From Streptomyces huasconensis (GTDB taxonomy: Bacteria; Actinomycetota; Actinomycetes; Streptomycetales; Streptomycetaceae), in NCBI GenBank assembly GCA_004010275.1, contig RBWT01000031.1, forward strand, positions 1 to 52,945: 52,945 nucleotides of DNA. Reading direction: 5' to 3'. The notes beneath the pieces are model-generated. The model was not told the DNA's origin, ran no database searches, and was given only the letters and a program-made list of their open reading frames with translations. Each line of letters starts with the position of its first letter. Positions within the stretch are counted from its first letter, which is position 1. The translations under genes and the position numbers were made by a program. Of the stretch, positions 1 through 9,072 are shown in pieces.

Positions 1-61
1 TGAGCCCGCCCGGCGGCGCGGAGCGGCGCCGGGTACTTGAACCAGTAGAGAAAGTTGTAAC

Positions 62-463
62 TCAGTCCATCTGCCGGGGCTTGAAGTCGTGTGCGCAGGC
101 TGGGAGTTCTGCCGCCTGCCGGTATGCGAACGGCAGGAAGAGGACTGGTCGTATCGTCCAGGTGATGCGTGTGTCCGCATGAGTCACTGAGACTGTGCAG
201 GGCTGCATCTGGAGGAGGGCTCTGCGGGTGCGGACGCGGCCCTCGTATAGCCACTCCCAGGCTTCGACTGAAGCGTGAGTATTCAGTGCCGGGGAGATCG
301 TCCGGAGGGCCACCGCTACCCACCGATCCGCCTGTGGCGCCGAATAGGCATCGAACGACGCTCGTAGCTGCGGCCCCGCCTGGCCGTCCGTGGCGGTGGA
401 CTCCGTCCAGCACTCGCACCAGTAGCCGCGTCGGGACGTGCTCATCTGCATGGTTGGCCTCAC
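62..463 (-). CDS. Hypothetical protein of an integrated-element remnant
   Basis: A 133-residue soluble protein with a Trp/Cys-rich N-terminus (RRGYWCECW) and no signal peptide or membrane segment. It starts at a GTG whose last two bases overlap the TGA of the upstream HATPase-domain gene (GTGA), so the two are translationally coupled and probably work together. I do not recognise the family. In streptomycetes small unknown proteins are often paired with RsbW-like ATP-binding proteins; a shared regulatory role is inference only. It lies inside the stretch bounded by the tRNA-Gly and integrase remnant, so it may be element cargo. Confidence 0.55.
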   Translation of the reverse strand: MRPTMQMSTSRRGYWCECWTESTATDGQAGPQLRASFDAYSAPQADRWVAVALRTISPALNTHASVEAWEWLYEGRVRTRRALLQMQPCTVSVTHADTRITWTIRPVLFLPFAYRQAAELPACAHDFKPRQMD

Positions 464-836
464 CTGCCGGCCTCGGTGAAGAAAGCCGCGGTGACCGTGT
501 GGCCGTGGTCGCTGTCGTTGACGACGACGCGGTGCGCGATGGCGCTGACCACGTCTAGACCTCGGCCGTGTTCCGCCTCCTCTTCCTGGTGCTCGGCCTT
601 GGGGGCGGTTCCCGCGCCTCCGCCGTCGGTGACTGACAGCGTGACCATCTGAGGGGATACCTCGATGGCCAGGGAGAAGCTGCCCGACTGACGCCCGCTG
701 GCCGTGTGCAGGATCGCGTTCGTGCTCAGCTCGCTCACGATTAGTGCGGCTTCATCCGCCAGGGGCGAGCCCCGCAGGATGTCCCGCGTCCAGCGCCGGG
801 CCCGGCTGATCTCTTCGGGGAATCCTGGGCAAGTGA
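460..836 (-). CDS. RsbW-like ATP-binding (HATPase_c) protein, 5' truncated
   Basis: The readable frame contains SELSTNA (N-box of the GHKL ATPase fold), then SVTDGGG and GRGLDVVSAIAHR (G-box region), the arrangement of the short single-domain ATP-binding proteins of Streptomyces related to anti-sigma factor RsbW. A GTG at 738 gives only 92 residues, but homology clearly runs upstream of it (about 30 codons including ARRWTRDILRG and ADEAALIV before SELSTNA). No start codon is visible in that frame, and the frame runs into the truncated integrase at about 830-840. I infer that the first 15-20 residues are missing. Overlaps the downstream gene by GTGA. Confidence 0.6.
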
Positions 837-837
837 G

Positions 838-1482
838 GCCCCAGACTCGGCGATGCCCTCGCCGAAGCGGTCGGCATGCGGTGGCGTCTCATGGTCTACC
901 TCGGCGCCTACGGCCCGACCCGGCCCGAGGAACTGGCCGGGCTTCGTCGCCGGGACGTAGACCTCGACGCTCTGCACATCACGGTGCGGACCGCCGAACC
1001 GGAGAGGACCAACGGCCGACGCGCGCCCGGTGACACCCAAGTCGGACGCCGGTACCCGCACGATCTACCTGCCCGCGTTCCTGGAGCGTGAGGTTCGCTG
1101 GCACATGGAGTCGTTCGCCGAGGAAGGCCCGAACGGCCTCGTCTTCGTCGGCGAGCGCGGAGCGCCCTTCCGCCGGAGCACCTTCGGCAAGGATTGGCGC
1201 GAGGCTCGGACGGTCGCCGGTCTGCCGGACAACTTCCGGTTCTACGATCTCCGGCACACCGGGCACACCCTGTCGACCCGATCCGGCGCGACCTTGAAGG
1301 ACACGATGGTCCGTGCCGGTCAGTCGTCCGAGAAGGCCGCGATGATCTATCAGCACTCCGAGGAGGAGCGTCAGCAAGAGGTCGCGGGGATGCTCGATCG
1401 GAGTGTTCGGAAGGCCCGCCGGGTTGTGGCACAGAAGCCGGATGATCAAGCATCTGGCACGGATGTGGCACGCGACCGCTGA
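838..1482 (+). pseudogene. Tyrosine recombinase/integrase remnant (truncated and frameshifted)
   Basis: C-terminal half of a phage/AICE-type tyrosine integrase. The first part (to about 1020) reads [18 protein letters not shown], the beginning of the catalytic domain with its first Arg. The second part, in another frame from about 1025, reads TPKSDAGTRTIYLPAFLE, then YDLRHTGHT (Arg of the HxxR box), GQSS and IYQH with the nucleophile Tyr. The arm-binding and core-binding domains are absent: the frame opens abruptly at about 838, back to back with the truncated HATPase gene. The gene ends 50 bp from the 3' end of tRNA-Gly, the usual geometry of an element integrated into that tRNA. Probably inactive: N-terminal half missing plus a frameshift at about 1015-1030. 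Confidence 0.8.
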
Positions 1483-1500
1483 AGGGAAGCGCACAGCAAA

Positions 1501-1527
1501 AAGGCCCGGGTCGATGACCTGGGCCTT
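1501..1527 (+). terminator. Hairpin between integrase remnant and tRNA-Gly
   Basis: Two 12-nt arms (AAGGCCCGGGTC and GACCTGGGCCTT) pair with one G-T wobble around a GAT loop. It sits after the integrase stop and before the 3' end of the oppositely oriented tRNA, so it can end transcription from both sides. Confidence 0.6.
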
Positions 1528-1532
1528 AGCTA

Positions 1533-1606
1533 TGGAGCGGGTGACGAGAATCGAACTCGCACTCTCAGCTTGGGAAGCTGATGTTCTACCACTAAACTAC
1601 ACCCGC
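1533..1606 (-). tRNA. tRNA-Gly (anticodon CCC)
   Basis: Read on the minus strand: acceptor arm GCGGGTG pairs with CACCCGC, D-arm region TAGTTTAGTGGTA, anticodon stem TCAGC/GCTGA around the loop TTCCCAA (anticodon CCC), T-loop GTTCGATTC, discriminator T and a genome-encoded CCA (1533-1535). 74 nt with CCA. The 3' end faces the integrase remnant, so this tRNA is the likely attB of the integrated element. Confidence 0.93.
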
Positions 1607-1895
1607 GAAAACGCACCGCCAGAAGCGGTTGCGTAGCGTCGCACAGTCTACCTCATCATGGGCCCCGGGCGTCCCCGCCGCGGGGCCCGTGTGCTGTCCG
1701 GGGCATGGATGCGCCGTGCGGCGGGAGGGAGTTGGGGCGTACCGTAGGGGGACCGCTGAGGGGTCGTGTCGGTGGCCGTGCCGCTTGAAGTGGCGTCCCT
1801 TTCATACCGTAATGTGGGCTTTCGTCGTCGGCTCGGAAACGAGTCTCAGGCGTACGAGTTCACACACGGCTTTGGGGAAGGGACTCGAGGACTTG

Positions 1896-2054
1896 ATGGA
1901 GCGCACCGTCGTCCGATGTGCCGAAGGGCACGTGTTCAGCACCGCGTCGTTCCCGATGCAGCAGGCCGGCCGGCTCGGGCCCGGCCGGCTCATCCGCTGC
2001 CCGCGCTGCGCCCGGCTCCGGCACGCCGTGCCGGTGGCCTTGCAGAAGCAGTAA
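1896..2054 (+). CDS. Small conserved-looking hypothetical protein with Cys pairs
   Basis: A 52-residue protein from the ATG at 1896 ([16 protein letters not shown]). It holds CxxGH near the N-terminus and a CPRC knuckle near residue 40, suggesting a small zinc-ribbon-like fold. The frame stays open further upstream, but that part is low-complexity and lacks a convincing start. Lies about 90 bp upstream of dcd on the same strand. Function unknown. Confidence 0.5.
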   Translation: MERTVVRCAEGHVFSTASFPMQQAGRLGPGRLIRCPRCARLRHAVPVALQKQ

Positions 2055-2146
2055 CCACGGGCACGGGTACACCCGGTACAGGCGCGCGGGAGCGTCACCG
2101 TCCACGAGATTGTGGCGGGCCCGCGCGCTCTGCGTATCCTCGGTGC

Positions 2147-2722
2147 GTGCTTCTCTCAGACAAGGACATCCGGGCCGAGATCGACTCCGGACGGGTGCGG
2201 ATCGATCCGTACGACGAATCCATGGTGCAGCCCTCGAGCATCGATGTGCGGCTGGACCGCTACTTCCGGGTGTTCGAGAACCACCGCTACCCCCACATCG
2301 ACCCCTCCGTGGAGCAGGCCGACCTGACGCGGCTCGTGGAGCCGGAGGGCGACGAACCGTTCATCCTCCACCCCGGGGAGTTCGTCCTCGCGTCCACGTA
2401 CGAGGTCGTCAGCCTTCCCGATGACCTCGCCAGCCGGCTGGAGGGCAAGTCCAGCCTCGGGCGGCTCGGGCTCGTCACGCACTCCACCGCCGGGTTCATC
2501 GACCCCGGCTTCTCGGGGCACGTGACCCTGGAGCTGTCGAACCTGGCGACCCTGCCGATCAAGCTCTGGCCGGGCATGAAGATCGGGCAGCTGTGCCTGT
2601 TCCGGCTGACCTCCTCCGCCGAGGAGCCCTACGGCTCACAGCGGTACGGGTCGCGTTACCAGGGACAGCGCGGGCCGACCGCCTCCCGGTCCTTCCTCAA
2701 TTTCCATCGGACACAGGTGTGA
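2147..2722 (+). CDS. dcd: dCTP deaminase
   Basis: Converts dCTP to dUTP and ammonia, feeding dUMP for dTTP synthesis. The 191-residue product starts at GTG ([12 protein letters not shown]), the usual start and length for actinobacterial Dcd. Family landmarks in order: [10 protein letters not shown] near residue 30, [12 protein letters not shown] around 105-115, and [15 protein letters not shown] around 125-140 carrying the catalytic Glu. The C-terminus ([14 protein letters not shown]) is the lid that closes on the nucleotide. The next gene, a nucleobase phosphoribosyltransferase, follows after 8 bp, so the two probably form a small nucleotide-metabolism operon. Confidence 0.95.
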   Translation: MLLSDKDIRAEIDSGRVRIDPYDESMVQPSSIDVRLDRYFRVFENHRYPHIDPSVEQADLTRLVEPEGDEPFILHPGEFVLASTYEVVSLPDDLASRLEGKSSLGRLGLVTHSTAGFIDPGFSGHVTLELSNLATLPIKLWPGMKIGQLCLFRLTSSAEEPYGSQRYGSRYQGQRGPTASRSFLNFHRTQV

Positions 2723-2730
2723 CATCCAGC

Positions 2731-3228
2731 ATGAGTGACGTTCGCGAGAACCTTACGTACGAGAAGTTCGGCGGCGCCGTGCGCGAGCTGGCGCAGGCCA
2801 TCGCCGACGACGGGTACCAGCCCGACATCATCATCTCCATCGCCCGCGGCGGCGTCTTCGTCGCCGGCGGTCTCGCGTACGCGCTCGACTGCAAGAACAT
2901 CCACCTGGTGAACGTGGAGTTCTACACGGGTGTGGGCACCACCTTGGAGATGCCCGTCATGCTCGCGCCCGTACCGAACGCGATCGACTTCACCGACAAG
3001 AAGGTGCTCATCGCCGATGACGTCGCCGACACCGGCAAGACGCTGAAGCTGGTGCACGACTTCTGCCTCGACCACGTCGCCGAGGTGCGGTCCGCCGTCA
3101 TCTACGAGAAGTCGCACTCGCTCGTGAAGTGCGAGTACGTGTGGAAGCGCACCGACGAGTGGATCAACTTCCCGTGGAGCGTCGAGCCGCCCGTCGTGAA
3201 GCGGGACGGTCAGGTTCTCGACGCCTGA
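2731..3228 (+). CDS. Purine-type phosphoribosyltransferase
   Basis: 165-residue type I phosphoribosyltransferase. The PRPP-binding loop is VLIADDVADTGKTL at about residues 90-103, and the pyrophosphate-loop region is IISIARGGVFVAGGLAYAL around residue 35. Length and the tail YVWKRTDEWINFPWS resemble xanthine/hypoxanthine-type salvage enzymes, which join a base to PRPP; the exact base cannot be told from sequence. Starts at ATG 2731, 8 bp after dcd, and is followed by a strong hairpin terminator. Cytoplasmic. Confidence 0.85.
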   Translation: MSDVRENLTYEKFGGAVRELAQAIADDGYQPDIIISIARGGVFVAGGLAYALDCKNIHLVNVEFYTGVGTTLEMPVMLAPVPNAIDFTDKKVLIADDVADTGKTLKLVHDFCLDHVAEVRSAVIYEKSHSLVKCEYVWKRTDEWINFPWSVEPPVVKRDGQVLDA

Positions 3229-3245
3229 CACGTCGACTGCATGAC

Positions 3246-3279
3246 GAAGGGCCCGGGGCTTCGACGCCCCGGGCCCTTC
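3246..3279. terminator. Strong bidirectional hairpin terminator
   Basis: Perfect 14-bp arms (GAAGGGCCCGGGGC and its complement) around a six-base TTCGAC loop. It lies between the convergent phosphoribosyltransferase and YIP1-like genes, so it can serve both. Confidence 0.85.
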
Positions 3280-3294
3280 CTCGTCGCGGTGCCG

Positions 3295-4266
3295 CTAGAA
3301 CGTGCCCAGCTTGATGATCGACAGGATCGCGAGCAGCTGGATCGAGGCCGCGCCGAGCGCCCTCGGCCACGGCAGGTCGTGGGACTTGCTCACCATGGTC
3401 GTCAGCAGTGCGCCCGCCGCGAGCCAGGTAGCCCAGCCCAGCAGCTGGACGAAGGACTGGCCGCCGCCGAAGAACATCGCCACGATCACGCGCGGCGCGT
3501 CCGTCAGCGACATGATCAGCATGGAGAGGCCGACCGTCGGCTGCCACGCGCCGTCACCGCCGAGCTGGCGGGCCAGGGTGTGCGTGACCACGCCCAGGAT
3601 GAAGGCGCTGATGGTGATCGCGACGCCGGTGGTGAGGACGTACGGGATCACGGATGACAGCGTGGCGTTGATCGCGTCGGTGCGGGCGTCGTCGAAGCCG
3701 AAGATCGCGAGCAGGCCGTAGAGGAACGTGACGACGAGGGCCGGGCCCCACATCGCGTAGTCCCGCATCTGGAGGAAGGTCGGACCCGGGCGCAGCACGA
3801 TGCCGCGCAGCAGGTCCTTCCAGTGCAGGCGCGGCCCGATCGGCGCCGCGGCGGGCTGGCCCGCACGGTAGGTGTCGCCCTGGTGGTAGGGGTCCTCGCC
3901 GATGGAGAAGGCCTGGGTGTGCCCGGGGTTGTTGGCCGCGTACGGGTCGTACCCGCCCTGGGGGCCGTGGCCCTGGCCGTCCGGACCGCCGAAGTACTCC
4001 GGCTCGCCGTGGCCGCCGTCGGCCTGCGGCCACTGCTGACCGCCTCTGCCGGGCTGCGGGCCACCGCCGCCCCCGTACTGCGGGCCACCGCCCCCGTACT
4101 GGGGGCCGCCACCGCCGTACTGCTGCGGGTTCGGAGGCGCGGGCGGGTAGCCGTACGGCTGCTGCTGCCCCTGGGGGGTCTGCTGTCCGTACGGCTGCTG
4201 CCGCGGTTGTTGTTGCGGTCGCGCGGCGCGGTTGTCCCGGCCGCGTCCGATCCTGAATCCAGCCAC
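3295..4266 (-). CDS. YIP1-family membrane protein with Pro/Gln/Gly-rich N-terminus
   Basis: 323 residues. The first ~150 are low-complexity, with PQQQPRQQPYGQQ and repeated QYGGGGP units, likely disordered and cytosolic. The C-terminal half has about five membrane helices (for example LVVTFLYGLLAIFGF, ITISAFILGVVTHTLA, LLGWATWLAAGALL), typical of YIP1/YckC-like proteins. Family function in bacteria is poorly known. The gene converges on the phosphoribosyltransferase and is transcribed alone. The repeated QYGGGGP units are also direct DNA repeats near 4070-4130. Confidence 0.8.
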   Translation of the reverse strand: MAGFRIGRGRDNRAARPQQQPRQQPYGQQTPQGQQQPYGYPPAPPNPQQYGGGGPQYGGGGPQYGGGGGPQPGRGGQQWPQADGGHGEPEYFGGPDGQGHGPQGGYDPYAANNPGHTQAFSIGEDPYHQGDTYRAGQPAAAPIGPRLHWKDLLRGIVLRPGPTFLQMRDYAMWGPALVVTFLYGLLAIFGFDDARTDAINATLSSVIPYVLTTGVAITISAFILGVVTHTLARQLGGDGAWQPTVGLSMLIMSLTDAPRVIVAMFFGGGQSFVQLLGWATWLAAGALLTTMVSKSHDLPWPRALGAASIQLLAILSIIKLGTF

Positions 4267-4398
4267 GAATCGAACGTACCTGGTCTTACGGAGTGCGGTC
4301 GTCCCTCCTTGGGAGGAGAGAGGCTTTGCGGCCGACCTGTGACAACCCCTAAGGGGGACCCTGAAGCGACCCTGGGCCGGCTCGTCGGGTACGTCAGC

Positions 4399-5835
4399 TC
4401 ATGCGAGAAGGCTCCTGCCGAGGCGCGAGCCGGCCGCCAGCCCGTAGTCGGCGGCCCGGAAGACCTTCGAGCCGGAGGCCGACGGACCCGAGGCCGTGCC
4501 GCGCAGCTGCCAGACGGCGCCGCTCATGCGGTCCTTGCCCGGTGCCGTGACGGCGAGGTCCGCCTTGCCGTCACGGTTGAAGTCGGCGAGACGCAGCTGT
4601 GCCCCGAACTCGTCGTTGAACTGCGCCGCGCCCGGCACCCCGGCCGTGCTCTGGGAGAAGCGCTTGGCCGCGGCCGTGGTCGGACCGTTCGCAGAACCGC
4701 GCAGCACCAGGACGTCACCCGTGCGGAAGTGTCCGTCGAGAGACTCGTACGAGACACCGACGGCCAGTTCCGCGCGGCCGTCGCCGGTGATGTCGGCGAT
4801 GGAGAGCGAGGCTCCGAACTGGTCCGTCGCCTCGTTGTCACCGGGGACACCGGCGGTGCCCTGGTGGTAGGTGCGGCGGGTGCGGCTCAGACCGCCGGTG
4901 GTCTCCGCTCCCCGCGTACCGCGGTAGACCATCACGTAACCCGCTGCGCGGCTGGGGTCGGTGAGGCCGTTGTCGTACAGGTCGGGGTTGGGCAGACCGA
5001 CCGCCAGATCGTCCCGGCCGTCGCCGTCGAGGTCACCCGCCGCGGAGGTGGTGCCGCCCGCGAGGGCCGCACGGTCACGGAACTCGGACGGGTCACCGGA
5101 GCTGTCCGCACCGACGCCGTACACCACGGTCGTGCCGGGCACCGTCACCGCCAGCTCGTCCTTGCCGCCTCCGGTGAAGTCGCCCACCGCCAGGCGCCCG
5201 TGGCCCACGTCGTTGTTGGCGCCCCTGGGGTACAGCCGTGTGGGCTTCGTGAGGGAGGCCCGGTCGAAGCCGCCTTGGAACAACCAGAGGCCGGAGGCGT
5301 CCGAGACCACCACATCGGGCGAGGCGTCGCCCACGAAGTCGCCGACGGCCGTGTCGAAGCCGAAGAACTGCTGGTCGTAGGAGCCCGGGTCGGCGAGGTC
5401 GGCACCGCTCCGCAGGGGCGTGGGGCCGCCCCACAGGACCGTGACGCCGCCCCGCAGGGACAGCTCGCCGACGCTCTCGCCCTCGCTGGTGACCAGCAGG
5501 TCGGCATAGCCGTCGCCGTCCAGGTCACCGCTGCTGAGGCTCGCGCCGAACGAGTCGTCCGTCTCCGCCGTACCGGGTACACCGGACGAGTTCTGGGTGA
5601 CGTACACCCGTTTCTCGGTGAGGCCGGAAGCCGAGCCGAAGGTCACCAGGACCGCTCCGGCGCTCTTCTTGCCGCCGATGGTCTTCTCCGGCATTCCGAC
5701 GGCCAGGTCGCGGTATCCGTCCCCGTTGAAGTCGTCGGCGTGCCGGGCGGGGGCGGCGGACGCGGTGGTGGCAGGTAGGGCGAGCAGGCCGGTCGTGGTC
5801 AGGGACGCGGCGAGGAGAAAGGTGCGTATGCGCAC
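4399..5835 (-). CDS. Secreted FG-GAP repeat (integrin-like beta-propeller) protein 1
   Basis: 478 residues from GTG 5835 (VRIRTFLLAASL). A signal peptide is followed by ATTASAAPARHA, with cleavage likely after ASA. The mature chain is a series of FG-GAP blades, each with a calcium-loop-like motif (DFNGDGYRDLAVG, DLDGDGYADLLV, DLDGDGRDDLAVG, DFNRDGKADLAV) and a following VPGTAETDDSFGASL-type segment, as in integrin alpha beta-propellers. Probably an extracellular Ca2+-stabilised propeller for binding or display; no catalytic domain is visible. Lies 70 bp downstream of paralogue 2 on the same strand, probably co-transcribed. This copy has no frameshift. Confidence 0.85.
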   Translation of the reverse strand: MRIRTFLLAASLTTTGLLALPATTASAAPARHADDFNGDGYRDLAVGMPEKTIGGKKSAGAVLVTFGSASGLTEKRVYVTQNSSGVPGTAETDDSFGASLSSGDLDGDGYADLLVTSEGESVGELSLRGGVTVLWGGPTPLRSGADLADPGSYDQQFFGFDTAVGDFVGDASPDVVVSDASGLWLFQGGFDRASLTKPTRLYPRGANNDVGHGRLAVGDFTGGGKDELAVTVPGTTVVYGVGADSSGDPSEFRDRAALAGGTTSAAGDLDGDGRDDLAVGLPNPDLYDNGLTDPSRAAGYVMVYRGTRGAETTGGLSRTRRTYHQGTAGVPGDNEATDQFGASLSIADITGDGRAELAVGVSYESLDGHFRTGDVLVLRGSANGPTTAAAKRFSQSTAGVPGAAQFNDEFGAQLRLADFNRDGKADLAVTAPGKDRMSGAVWQLRGTASGPSASGSKVFRAADYGLAAGSRLGRSLLA

Positions 5836-5905
5836 AGAGGCTCCGGGGGTAGGGGCCGGGCCGCGCTCGGAAAGCGGGGCCCGGCGATCAGGACGAGGAA
5901 CGGGG

Positions 5906-7386
5906 TCAGTCCGCGAAGTTGTGGCCGAAGCTCGGGGTGCCCTTGGCGGAGATGCCCACCGTGGAGGTGTAGACGCCCGCACCGCCGGACAGCGTGCCGT
6001 CCGCCTGGGAGTCCAGGAGGTAGAGGGCGCCGTTCTCGGAGTTCTCCCCGGCGGCGCCCACCGCGAGGTCGCCGCGGCCGTCGTCGTCGAGGTCGTCGAT
6101 GTGGACGTCCGAGCCGAAGGAGTCGTTCCGCTCGTTGGTGTTGGCGACGCCCGGGGTGTTCTGGCTGAGCAGGACGGCGCCCGCCGTGGAGAGGCCGGAG
6201 CCGTCCGCCGCGCCGTAGACGACGGTGACGGAGCCCGCGTCGGAGACGCCCTCCAGGTCCTCGCCGGGGGTGCCCACGACGAGGTCGAGGTGGCCGTCGC
6301 CGTTGATGTCGCCGAGGTCCAGTTCGGTGCCGAACGCGTCGCCGTTCTCGGCGCTGCCGGGCACGCCCTCGGTGTCCTGGGTGATCACCTGGCTGCCGCC
6401 GTACGGGCCGGTGGACTTGCCCTTCACGACGTACACCGTGCCGCCCTTGTGCGCGCCGGAGATGCCGTCGTCCCAGGTCAGGCCGATGATGATGTCGCCG
6501 TAGCCGTCGCTGTCCGTGTCGCCGACGTCGGTGATGACGCCGCCGGGGAGCCGCTGTACGCCGGTCGTGGTGACGCCGTTCGCGCTGCCGGGCAGCCACA
6601 GGTTCGCGTTCTCGCCGCCCGCGACGGAGTAGCCGTCGACGATCAGGTCGTCCTTGCCGTCGCCGTTGACGTCACCGGAGTGCAGGTTGAACGGGCCCGC
6701 CTCCTCGCCGTTCATGATGGGCGGCGTGACGGTGTAGTGCTTGCCGGTGCCGCCGGCGCGGGTGAAGCCGCCCTCGTACACGTCGATGGTGGCCGCGCCG
6801 GAGCGGGAGCCGATGGCGAGGTCGTCCTTGCCGTCGCCGTCGAAGTCGCCCGTCTGGAGGGGCCCGCCGAAGTAGTCGTGCTTGGTGGGGCGCGGGTCCT
6901 CCAGCGTGGTGCCGCCGGACAGGCCGTTCTTCGAGCCCCACAGGATCTGTACGGTGCCGCCGTCGACGTCGGAGCCGACGTCCTCGCCCATCACGGCCAC
7001 CGCGAGGTCGTCGTACCCGTCGCGGTTGAAGTCGCCGTACGCGGTGTCGTTGCCGAAGCTGTCGTGCTTCTCGGCGGAGCCGGGCACGCCCGGGCTGTTC
7101 TGGCTGTACGTGGTGTGGTGCCGCTCGGCGCCGCCGTATGTCACGGTGACCTGACCGGCTCCGGCCTTGCCCGCGACGTGGGCGCCCGAGGCGGAGGTGG
7201 CGAGGTCGGCGGCGCCGTCGCCGTTGAAGTCGGCGCGCTGCGTGGCGGGGGCGGGCGCGCCGACGCGGTGGCGCCGTGGCGGCCGGAGCACCCCGCCGGA
7301 CATCGCGGCGGCGACGGCGGTGGCCGCCGCGAGGCGTATGCGCCCCCGCCCGCGTCGGCGGCGGTGGTGCGCTTGTGCTTGGCCAT
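5906..7386 (-). CDS. Secreted FG-GAP repeat protein 2 (frame disrupted near N-terminus)
   Basis: Start ATG 7386 (MAKHKRTTAADAG) has AGGAG just upstream. The signal-peptide hydrophobic stretch (IRLAAATAVAAAMSGG) and all blades (DFNGDGAADLATSASG, DFNRDGYDDLAVAVMGEDVG, DINGDGHLDLVVGTPGED, DLDDDGRGDLAVGAAGEN) lie in a second frame. One missing base in the G-run at about 7345 would join them. The segment between MSGG and the first blade may hold two further compensating indels, since another frame reads GRHGATASA, a plausible cleavage region. About 490 residues once repaired. Head gene of the operon with paralogue 1; shares an upstream motif with paralogue 4. Confidence 0.75.
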
Positions 7387-7501
7387 GCGGTTCTCCTGCG
7401 GCAGACGGGGATGCCTGGCGGGCACCCGCGGACAAATGGGCTGCGCGACCGGCGCGTTCACCGGGCATTGGCCCTGGCGTCACGCCGCGGTCGGCGAAGG
7501 G

Positions 7502-7529
7502 GAGACCTTCGAGGTGGCCCAAGGGTTGT
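7502..7529 (-). promoter_or_regulatory. Shared upstream motif, FG-GAP paralogue 2
   Basis: On the minus strand: ACAACCCTT-N6-CCTCG-N3-GTCTC, about 116 bp before the start of paralogue 2. The same elements with exactly the same spacing occur before paralogue 4. CAACCC and GTC separated by 16 bp resembles an ECF-type sigma promoter (AAC-type -35, GTC-type -10); that reading is inference. Confidence 0.4.
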
Positions 7530-7570
7530 ACGGGGCCAGGGAGTTGGAGAACCGCAAAGCCGGGCAGGAC

Positions 7571-9024
7571 CTACTTCCCCAGCACCGCCCCGTATTGCGT
7601 CACACCCGAGAGCCCCAGCTTGCCCGGCGTCACCGAGGTGACCGGCGGGTTCGGGCCGTCCTTCGGGGTGCGGGCGTACCAGACGCCGCCCTTGCCGTCC
7701 TCGCCGGGCGCGCCGACCGCGAGGTCCGGGTAGCCGTCGCCGTTGTAGTCACCGGTGCTGACATCGGCGCCGAGGCGGTCGCCGGCCTCGGCCGTGCCCG
7801 CCACGTCCGTGGAGTTCTGGTCGAAGGAGGGGCCCACGAGCGGCTTCCCGGTGCCGGCCGAGGCGAGGACCCAGTAGGCGCCCGCGCTCTTCGCGGTGCC
7901 GACGGCCTCCGTGTCGGCGCCGACGATCAGCTCGTCGATGCCGTCCTGGTCGACGTTGGCGGACGCCAGGTGGGCGCCGAAGTTGTCGTCGGCCTCCGCG
8001 TCACCGGCGACCGAGGGGCTGCTCTGCGTGGTGCAGGAGTGGCCGCCGTCGCCGAACTTGCCGTCCTTCTTGTTGTAGACGGTGAGGACGGCGCCGCCGA
8101 GCCGGTCCTCGCAGGCGGTCCCGTCGGCCTCGGGGTTGGGCTGGACGTTGCCGATGGCGAGGTCGGTGGAGCCGTCGCCGTCGAAGTCGCCGGCGGCCAG
8201 GGCGGTGCTGGTGGTGTCACCGGTGCTCCAGAGCGACGTCCACTCGCCGGACGCCCGGCTGAGCACCCTGGTGCCCTTGGTCTCCATGCCGCTGTACGCC
8301 AGGGCGATGTCGTCGCCGCCGTCACCGTCGAAGTCGCCGCTGGTGACGACGGTCGGGCCGGCGAAGTGCCAGCCCTCGATCCGGGACAGCTTGGCGGACG
8401 AGCCCGTGGTGAACGGCCCGGAGCGCATCGCGAGCGAACTGGTCTCGTCGAAGTGGGTGTTGAGGGCGATGTCCTTGTCGCCGTCCTTGTCGAAGTCGCC
8501 GGTGGTGAGGAGCGCGCCGTAGTTGCGCGACTCGCCGCCTCCGTTGACCGCGGTGAAGCCGCCCTTGAAACCGCCCGCGGAGCCCCACACGATCGCGACA
8601 CTGCCCGCGTCCAGGGCCGTGCCCATGTCCTCGCCGGGGGCGCCGACGACCAGGTCGGCGTAACCGTCGCCGTTCATGTCGTTCGAGTCGACGGCCTTGC
8701 CGAACTTGTCGCCCGCCTCGGCGGTGCCGGGCACGCCCGCGGTGGACTGGCTGACCGTCGTCGAGCCGTGGGCGCCGAGGCCGTTCGCGCCGCCCCAGAC
8801 GACGTTGACGTAACCGGCCTTGGCCTGGCCGCCGACGGTGGCGCCGGGCACGCCGACGGCGAGGTCCGCGTAGCCGTCGCCGTTGTAGTCAGGTCCGCGG
8901 CTTGGCGGGGGCGGCGGCAGCGCTGCCCGCCGTCAGGCCGGTCAGCGCGAGGGCGGTGGCGGTCCAGAGGCGCGCCCGCCGTGAGGAGCTTGTTGCGCGC
9001 GGGCGTGCGCACGTACTGAGTCAC
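7571..9024 (-). CDS. Secreted FG-GAP repeat protein 3 (two frame breaks near N-terminus)
   Basis: Start GTG 9024 (VTQYVRTPARNKLLTAG) with GGAGA upstream. The signal peptide LWTATALALTGLTAGSAAAAPAKPR lies in a second frame (shift at about 8975), and the first blade DYNGDGYADLAVGVPGATV in a third (shift at about 8893). From there one frame runs to the stop through blades such as DMNGDGYADLVVGAPGEDMG, DFDKDGDKDIALN, DFDGDGGDDIALA, DFDGDGSTDLAIG and DYNGDGYPDLAVGAPGEDG. About 480 residues after repair. Only 48 bp downstream of paralogue 4, so probably the second gene of that operon. Confidence 0.75.
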
Positions 9025-9072
9025 TGAGAGGTCTCCAGCTGGTGAGAGGAAAGGTGGGGGGAGAGGGGAACG

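Noticed and set aside
1..61. Possible second attachment site at the left edge
   Set aside because: No stretch matching the 3' end of tRNA-Gly is visible; the left end of the element must lie outside the window.
3823..9019. Very long plus-strand open frames (651 and 1140 residues) opposite the FG-GAP genes
   Set aside because: They are Val/Ala/Arg/Gly-rich translations of the complementary strand of real minus-strand genes, with no domain features; typical high-GC shadow frames.
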